A stretch of DNA of 64,000 bases from Harmonia axyridis. Its lineage: Eukaryota > Arthropoda > Insecta > Coleoptera > Coccinellidae. The position numbers and the translations under genes were made by a program. This document shows, in pieces, positions 57,831 to 64,000 of this stretch. The stretch is taken from assembly GCF_914767665.1 (NCBI RefSeq), contig NC_059501.1, positions 56,296,798 to 56,360,797 of the forward strand, read 5' to 3'. Each line of letters begins with the position of its first letter. The stretch's first letter is position 1. The notes beneath the pieces were generated by a model. The model was given only the letters and a program-made list of their open reading frames with translations. It was not told where the DNA came from and searched no databases.

Positions 57831-58430
57831 CTATTACAGTATCAAGTCCAAAAACACTATTTACATTTTCAGCCGCCTGGCTGGTATTTTTGTCTTTATC
57901 TAAGACAAACTATAGAATATAGCGTATTTACTTTTTGCTAGTGTCCATCTTTGTGGCGCACTCAAAATTAACTGAGTGTACTCATCATAAAACTGTCATA
58001 ATGTTTTTGTAGTGCGAAATTTCATCTTTCTAACGCCATATAGTGAAACCTAATCGGACTTGTACAACGTTATATACTGATAACTAAAACCATCTATCAG
58101 AAAAATAATGAATTCCCTTTTACTACACCTATTAAATAAAAACATATATTAAAAATTCAATAACAAATTCTAGTCTCCTACTTTTTTGACTAGCGTAACT
58201 TTGTATAATATATAATTTTCAACATTAAGACTGCTGCAAATGGTTCTATGTATATGCCAATACATTCAACCTGTCTTCAACCATTCTAAATCATATCCAA
58301 TCTTTCACCCTTGTGAGTCCCCACGCATATTTTTCGATTTTTCAGGATACATTTTTATATTTATAAGGTCCGCGAGGGGGGGGGGAATTGCCCCCATGGC
58401 CCCCCCACTGTATCCGCCCCTGGTTACCGC

Positions 58431-59445
58431 GCAGTTTCGAACTCTTTCAAGTTCTTCTTCCGGCACTGAACGTTCGAAATTATGAAGATACAAACAGAAA
58501 TGTGTTATTCCAAAATATTCAACGCTTTTCAGATAATACCTGGAATCCTAGACATTTGCATAACGGTCAAAAATATTTTCTCCTTCTTCGACAAATTCTA
58601 TAACTTATTTTTAGTTTTTCGTCCTAACCATTTTTGTACCTCAATTCACATAGCATCATAGGAAGAACCTCATTGTCTGAAGATGAACTTTAATTGAAAT
58701 AAGTTCGAAAATGAGCGGTTACTCAAGTTAGGTGATTCTCAAATAATTAATATCCAATTTTGGCAGTAAAAACATATAAAGTATAAAAATTATATCCATC
58801 ATGATCAACTACCAAATAGTAACAGATGAAACAGTACAATATTTGAAAACTGATGGCGGAAGAAAATTTTCCAAATATGTACTCATCAAATCATTTTTTT
58901 AACGATCTCCTTCACAACACAATAATAATTTCTTGTTGTTTACCTACTACATGCAACATGGGCATTTATTTACGAATACTATACAGGGTGAGTCTTTGAC
59001 TTGTACATATATTTTAACCGAAGCTTCTTGAGGTCAAAAGAAACACTTTTTTCATTTGTCATTTTTTCCGATTCGGCCCGGTTGAAAAGATATAGCCATT
59101 TTAAATTTTCATAATGAGCTAATTCACCCCTTGAAACCGGAACACTGAAGTTTTTGCATGTATAAGATATACCATTTGAACCTTGGAAATAAGCTACTAA
59201 ATTAGAAAAACCATTATAAACTCACTTGAAATTGAAATTGAACTGCGTCAATATTGTTGAAGCCATAAAGTATGAAAATATTGGAATGAAATGTTATGGA
59301 TCTGTAATCAATGGAAAATGTTAGACTCCACTTGTGAATTCAAGTTTTTTTTTCACCTTTTCTTCACAAGGTATTTAACTTGAATTGACATAGATATTCC
59401 AATTTAAAGTTTTCATCGAGTCATATCCTAATTATGAAAGCAAAT
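58431..59445. other. No gene seen; solo CAGGG left end
   Basis: TA-CAGGGTGAGTCTTTGACTT begins at 58984. No right partner was found. Other frames here are unsupported. Confidence 0.4.
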
Positions 59446-59449
59446 CTAC

Positions 59450-59682
59450 ATGGTGAATCACAAAAAAGTAGGACTATAAGAAACTCCCTGTATCGCGAAA
59501 ATAAAGCGTTTGCGCGCTCATGTTTATGGGCCATTTTATTCTTAAAATTATCCAAGGAATCTCTCATTTTCCTTCGTAACTCCAATTCAGGAACACCCGG
59601 TATAAGATAAGAACAATCGAACTGGTTCGTGTAATTTGGTAGAACTTTTGTTATCAAATCTCTTTTTCTCACATTATAAATA
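59450..59682 (-). repeat. R1 fragment (reverse) with host-repeat flank
   Basis: In reverse it carries the R1 start CCTGAATTGGAGTTACGAAG…, the GCGCAAACGC block and GTAGTCC-like end. To the right, GATAAGAACAATCGAACTGG… and TTATCAAATC…CTCACATTAT match the sequence that flanks R1 inside H2 (near 31995-32092). This H2-type sequence then stops and resumes near 61238 after the LINE-D insertion. Confidence 0.72.
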
Positions 59683-59793
59683 TTTATTTATTTAATACAT
59701 TAATTCTACAAATCATCAATACATTGATGTTCCCATAGAATGAATATGTTTCATTTTTAAAAATTAGTACAATGCAAAAGTAAAAAACCCCCA

Positions 59794-59985
59794 TTATGAA
59801 TGTGTCATTTTATAATATTTAAGTGAACTAATAAATAATTTTAATGAATTTTTCTTCTTTACTTCTTCTGGTAAGTTGTTATATTTCATTACAGCCTGGT
59901 TGATCAGTGAATTTTTGCATAGGTAATAATTAATGTTTTCGTGTTTATATTTAGTTTTTAGAGATCTATATTTAGATAGAGCAAT
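59794..59985 (-). pseudogene. LINE-D ORF2 C-terminal tail
   Basis: The reverse strand reads NIALSKYRSLKTKYKHENIN…, then SLINQAVMKYNNLPEEVKKK and SLKLFISSLKYY, with a stop at 59794-59796. This is the common end of CR1-like ORF2 proteins ('…YN.LPEE.K….SL..FK..LK.YL'). It follows directly on ORF1 with no reverse transcriptase between. Confidence 0.7.
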
Positions 59986-59989
59986 GTTA

Positions 59990-61021
59990 TTAGTTTTTTT
60001 TTTCGGTACTTTTTATTGATTTTTTCTCTGTTTCTTGGGTTTTCAAATCGTTCAATTGTGACTCTTTATTGATAGACAGAATTCTACTTGTCTCAGTTTT
60101 TCTGAGGTAGACCTTTTCTTCATTAGCCCAAACGAATTTATAATTGAATTGTTTCCTGAACTCTCTAGCTTCTTCAAAGAGGTATTGGTTTTCCCTGGTA
60201 AGTTCGTGATTGATATAGAAAACGTTATCCTCTTGCAATCCTAATTTTTTTGTGCTCAATGTTGTTTTACGTTTTTCTGCTATCACAATTTTTTTATCTC
60301 CATAATTTCTGAAAGTTATCCTAATCTTGGCTTTTTCCTTGTAACCAACTTTACTACATTCGATATCGTCCCTGTTTATATCCATTTTCACGAGTTGTAC
60401 CGTTTTCAATGCAAGTGTTCTCATCTCTTCGTTCGTTTCAATTTTCTTCTCAAATCCAGATATAATTATATTGTTTTTCAACAATTTTTGTTTCTCATAA
60501 CTTTTTTCCGCTTTTAAAGTTTCAAGTTGTTTTTTGAATTCTAAATTTTGTGTTTTCAACTCCTCAACTTCCTTTCTGATTTCTGTGACCTCCTGTGTTT
60601 GATTACTTGTAGTACGCCATATTAAATCCAATTTTTCTGCAATATCCTCCAATGTCGTATTTTTTTCCGTTTTTTTTTTACACTGGCTTTATCGAGCAAG
60701 ATTCTGCCTTCATTCTCATCGTCCGATTTTTCATCATCCTCAGAGTCTGAGTCCGCTCCTGTCGATGAATCCTCTACTGTTTCACAGTCTTGACATCGGC
60801 CATCGGGTACAGTACCAATCCAAGTTACAATCCTTTAATTGTCTCAGATCATCCTTTTCCAATTTAGTGCACAGTTCATGAAAATATTTTCCGCAATTTC
60901 CAGCACATGGAATCTTGAATTTTGATTTGGTAATTCCCTTGTTGCATTCGCCACCTTGTAATTCCTTCTTTATCACTTTCTTCTTATGTTTGGTTTTTTT
61001 ATTGGTGTTATTATCTCCCAT
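59990..61021 (-). pseudogene. LINE-D ORF1 with PHD-like finger, coiled coil and RRM-like domain
   Basis: ORF1 proteins bind LINE RNA. From 61021 the reverse frame starts MGDNNTNKKTKHKKKVIKKE, then a PHD-like finger (CNKG, IPCAGNCGKYFHELC, LDWYC). A frameshift near 60800 moves the reading to an acidic stretch (SDSEDDEKSDDENEG), and an A-run near 60685 shifts it again. The main frame 59990-60652 (220 codons) then gives a coiled coil (QTQEVTEIRKEVEELKTQN, about residues 18-55), NIIISGFEK (RRM-like first strand) and NHELTRENQYLFEEAREFRK with VWANEEKVYLRK. The last two blocks are typical of arthropod jockey/CR1-group ORF1. Confidence 0.82.
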
Positions 61022-61237
61022 GTTTACTTGTTTTACAGCGAATGTAATTAAAATAGGAAATTCACGTGAACTTCTCTCCTGGATTGAATTTGTGAATTAT
61101 TTTCGAAGTATAGGATATTTGGGGTATATTATTTCTTATTTAATATCACTTTCCGAAATCATGAACTTTTCATTTTACTGATTTTCAGCAGACACACTCA
61201 AAATACATGTGTTCACTCTCGCATACGAAATCGCAAT

Positions 61238-61970
61238 ATGAGTAAACATTGTCGTAAAAATTTTTTTCGATTCCCCCCCCAAGAAAAAAAAGATCTACGC
61301 CCTTGACAAGTGCCCCAAGACTCGCTCCCTCAATTCTAGATTGAAAAGTCCCACCGAAGCTCCGATAAGTTCAAACCGCCGGAGGTGGAATGGGTAAATT
61401 CAAACTGTCTGAAATTACAGGAAACTTACATAATAGGTGTAATATATAAACTCGGGAAAGTTTTCGACAAAGCGAGGAAAGAGTAAGTTCCGTACAATTT
61501 AAAGTATTCCCTCGCTCTTGATATAAAATTGTATTAAACCAGTGATGAGATAAACTAAGTTAATTACGCTGCCTAGCGTTAGGCTGAAGGGTGCAAGATT
61601 AAAGGGAAGGGGCCGTAGGAGGAGGAAGGGTCCACGTCCGATTTTCCGCAGCATAAATCAGATTTACAATTAAATACCTAAGCATTTTAGTGGGTGTTCC
61701 CTGGCACGCTGATTGACGTCGAAACAATGACAGTGTGCAGGGATGAGGCAGATATCTGGAGGCTGTGCGGTTGGATTGGAGGATACTCGAAAATTTTGAA
61801 AGTCCATTTCGACTGTTATATCCGAATGTCTCGTTGGCGTTTACTGCCATATTTGAATATTTTCCTATGGTGTATATGATTGAGTTCGAATGCTCTAAAA
61901 AGAGGATTCTTAAATATTACCTGAGTAATCGAAAAAAAATTTTTGACGAAAACTCATATCTGTAATGTGA
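61238..61970. other. Resumed H2-type sequence, then unique-looking GC-moderate DNA
   Basis: ATGAGTAAACATTGTCGTAA… through AAAAAAAAGATCTACGCCCTTG (61236-61300) parallels 32091-32170 in H2. Beyond about 61320 the match ends. The interval 61320-61800 is less AT-rich, with no recognised coding or repeat. Frames at 61599-61965 overlap one another and have no motif. Confidence 0.45.
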
Positions 61971-61974
61971 GAAA

Positions 61975-62915
61975 GAAAAATTTGATAACGAAGTTTGACC
62001 CAAAAATTACTCAGAATAATAGCATTCTTTTGATTACCAATTCGATTGTCCTACCCTTATATAGGGTGTGCCTAAATTGGAGGTACGAAGAATAATGAGC
62101 GATTCTTTGAATAATTTTAAGAATAAAATATCCTATACATGGGCCCGCAAATGCTTTATTTTCGAGATGCAGGGTATTATCGAATCTTCTTTATCTTCTA
62201 TACAGATTGAGTAAATAAGTACCAAAACTTATATTTAATTTTATTCATCACAGCTTACTGGATCTCATAGTAATTTGAATTTTCCTGTGGATTTCTGAAG
62301 AATTGTTTGACAAGAACCGACAAGAAACCAAATAGTGTAGTACTGGACTACAGTTTCTTTTTACAATTTTCTAAACTACCAATAGTTATCCAAAAAAAGT
62401 TCTGGTGGAAAGAAGCGAACATTCTTCCAGAAAAAATATCACCCAGTAGATTTGCATTCAAAATTAGCATATCAACTTCGAATTGCCAATCTATGCCAAA
62501 TTTAAGTTGAAGATCTTGTGAAGGAAAGATGCTATGAGAAAAAAACTTGAACTTTAACAACTGTATCCCGAAAACAAATCGTTTGCGGACTCATGCTATA
62601 GGACTTTATTTCAATGATCCGAGGAATATGTCCCTTCTTTTGTATCTCCAATTGAGGAACACTCTGTATAGTCAATTGAAAACTGATGTCTTTACAAATG
62701 AATTGCAATTTTGATGAAACACATTAAATTGTAAAACACAGTACAGACGATTCTTCGATGCGAATTACTCGGTTCAGTGCTTTGATAACTGCAGTATTAA
62801 AATTTTGTGACGAAAATGATAGAACTACAAAAACCCGAAAACACCTGGTATGTGTATACCGATGACAAATGCAAAAATCACAGATGACAAAATAAGGGGG
62901 ACGCCGACAAAGCAG
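61975..62915 (+). repeat. R1-bearing repeat block, copy at 62 kb
   Basis: R1 proper is 62062-62666, from TA-(T)AGGGTGTGCCTAAATTG to TTGAGGAACACTCTG-TA, the most complete copy in the window. Flanks match those at 26795-27690 on both sides, ending with TGCAAAAATCACAGATG and GACGCCGACAAAGC near 62915. R1 behaves as a passenger in a larger repeat. Confidence 0.78.
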
Positions 62916-62919
62916 GTAA

Positions 62920-63256
62920 ATAAAGGAAAATAATGAATCTCGAACATAGACGTGCTCGTAGTGCAATAAAATTAATCTTGAAAGCGATAATAAACTCATA
63001 AACCGTAAAATGGTCAGATATTTTCTGATCTGCCATGTCGATTGAAAAAAAAAAGGTAAAAGATTATTGATTCATATTATGGAAAAATTTACGCTTTTCG
63101 CTCTCGAGAGAATTTTGAAATTTATATTTTGGAAAACTTGGAAGAGGGGGGGGGTAATTACACCCAGTACACCCCCAATTTCTACGCCTTTGGTAATGAG
63201 TAGATACGTTATGGGATTAATATGAGTAGGTACCGAAAGAATCGAAATAACAAATA
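62920..63256. other. No gene seen; G-run of hAT type
   Basis: A run of nine G near 63147 and CCCAGTACACCCCCAATTTC resemble hAT subterminal sequence, but paired ends were not resolved. Confidence 0.35.
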
Positions 63257-63400
63257 CAGGGTGTTCCTGAATTGAATGAACGAAGAAAAATGAGAAATTC
63301 CTTGGATACTTTTTAAAAAAAGTCTAATAAACATAGTTTTCGAGATACAGGATGTTAAAGTTGAATTATTTTTCAAGTTTTTTTCTCATAGCATCTGCAT
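63257..63400 (+). repeat. R1 fragment, copy at 63.3 kb
   Basis: TA-CAGGGTGTTCCTGAATTG followed by GAAAAATGAGAAATTCCTTG and TTTTCGAGATACAGGATG matches the first ~140 bases of R1. The rest is absent. Confidence 0.7.
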
Positions 63401-64000
63401 AATATACTAATATGAATTTCGAAGGTAAAAAAAATAAAAGAATCAAAAGAATGAATACTTGAAAATAAATAATATTGCTGAAATAATATAGGTAGGTACT
63501 AAATATAAAATGCTTCACCGCAAAGTATAAGTTATGAATTTTTATTCGGATTTCGAACGAAGGAAGGGTTCGTATCTCGTCGCTAGATATTCATTAAAAT
63601 TGTTTTTATTAATTCTCAGCGTTATTTTGTGTGAGCCGAGATCTGCGTTAAAAGAGGAAATAATAAACCATTGTGTAAATTCTGCATGTGTTTGGTTATA
63701 CGATTTTTTTCATTATTTTTATTCTATTTATATCACCATCAATACATTTTGTTAAAATCCATATTAATTAATGGCGTCCCAAAATGGCGAAAGCGCCTGG
63801 AAACCGAATTTTTCACCCGAGCCTGTAATTCCTGTCGACTGCTCTGAACACAGAGTAATATATTAAGAAGGGCGACCGTTAGTACAAAAATTGTCAAAAA
63901 ATTGAGTACAATGAAAATTTCATGTGACGGTAAGAGACACGCTGGCGTTTTATTATTGTTCTTTTGCCATAGAAAACCATTGTACTGGTTGTCCCAAATT
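63401..64000. other. Right edge, no gene recognised
   Basis: The 73-codon frame 63534-63755 has no motif and overlaps a short repeat shared with about 54545. The final bases (GGTTGTCCCAAATT) could be the start of another terminus but are cut by the window edge. Confidence 0.35.

Larger units (their letters stand above)
56783..58422. mobile_element. hAT-like element, 1640 bp, perfect 8 bp target duplication
   Basis: The ends CAGGGGCGGATCCAG and CTGTATCCGCCCCTG are inverted repeats with one mismatch. GTTACCGC flanks both sides (56775-56782 and 58423-58430). G- or C-runs follow each tip. It contains a reverse mariner fossil (57080-57545) and a block (57545-57830) related to the MITE at 21029-21368, so it is a composite. 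No hAT transposase is encoded. Confidence 0.9.
59683..61235 (-). mobile_element. LINE-D: internally deleted non-LTR element inserted in an H2-type repeat
   Basis: Read in reverse, the element has a leader, ORF1 (61021 to 59990, two frameshifts), a short piece of ORF2 C-terminus and an AAAT-rich 3' tail next to CACATTAT at 59682. In the H2 element, CACATTAT and ATGAGTAAAC are adjacent (32085-32100); here they are parted by this LINE. Almost all of ORF2 is missing, which suggests an internal deletion after or during insertion. Confidence 0.72.

Noticed and set aside
1..64000. CRISPR arrays, bacterial operons or riboswitches
   Set aside because: No regularly spaced short repeats with unique spacers, no operon-like gene spacing and no ribosome-binding sites were seen; the sequence is nuclear eukaryotic.
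1..64000. tRNA, 5S or other rRNA genes
   Set aside because: I looked for GGTTCGA-type B boxes with a matching acceptor stem and found only isolated words (for example near 1934 and 14090) without a fold.

Overview
This window is eukaryotic, AT-rich and very repeat-rich. It most resembles an insect genome, possibly a beetle, although the order is only a guess. The grounds are several mariner families with an ordinary nuclear code, GT-AG intron signals, an arthropod-type TCAGTT initiator at one candidate promoter, and dense hAT, Tc1/mariner, piggyBac and jockey/CR1-like LINE debris. No conserved multi-exon host gene could be recognised. Most long open frames in the window are chance frames inside repeats.

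Layout. 0-2.2 kb: a decayed LINE split by a 237 bp hAT MITE with a perfect 8 bp duplication. 2.2-4.0 kb: a 1.8 kb modular palindrome with CAGGG/TA ends. 4.0-5.5 kb: hAT-like family H1 copy 1. 6.1-6.9 kb: a deleted hAT element that still encodes the transposase C-terminus. 7.0-7.7 kb: a mariner-related transposase fossil. 9.0-11.35 kb: a LINE inserted into another LINE. 13.2-13.9 kb: CAGGG/TA short elements. 14.8-15.5 kb: a second transposase fossil. 15.7-17.0 kb: an apparently intact mariner (345-residue transposase). 17.8-18.6 kb: repeat R1. 19.7-20.9 kb: a decayed mariner of a second family. 21.0-21.4 kb: a hAT MITE with an 8 bp duplication. 24.7-26.2 kb: second large palindrome. 26.8-27.7 kb: R1 block. 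27.9-28.7 kb: piggyBac fossil. 28.7-30.0 kb: second copy of the decayed mariner, reverse strand. 31.2-32.3 kb: hAT element with an 8 bp duplication, carrying R1. 33.5-34.3 kb: H1 copy 2. 35.0-36.2 kb: third large palindrome. 37.5-38.9, 41.3-41.7 and 42.2-44.0 kb: LINE fragments, the last split by H1 copy 3. 48.8-50.7 kb: fourth large palindrome. 53.3-53.8 kb: a candidate two-exon small host gene (71 residues). 56.8-58.4 kb: hAT element with an 8 bp duplication and a mariner fossil inside. 59.5-61.3 kb: a LINE with a PHD-like ORF1, inserted in an R1-bearing repeat. 62.0-62.9 and 63.3 kb: more R1.

Two points deserve attention. First, four very large near-perfect palindromes (1.2-1.9 kb, arms roughly 550-720 bp) and several small elements share CAGGG...CCCTG termini at TA sites. 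Some are nested concentrically, and one is a ladder of ~200 bp units mirrored about its centre. Transcripts from them would fold into long hairpins. Transposase fossils whose left end has the same CAGGG/TA form occur in the window and are the natural candidate for what moved them. Second, 53.34-53.79 kb shows TATA, initiator, ATG, phase-0 GT-AG intron, open second exon, stop and AATAAA in correct order for a protein I do not recognise. All boundaries and translations were read by eye; no alignment or database search was run.
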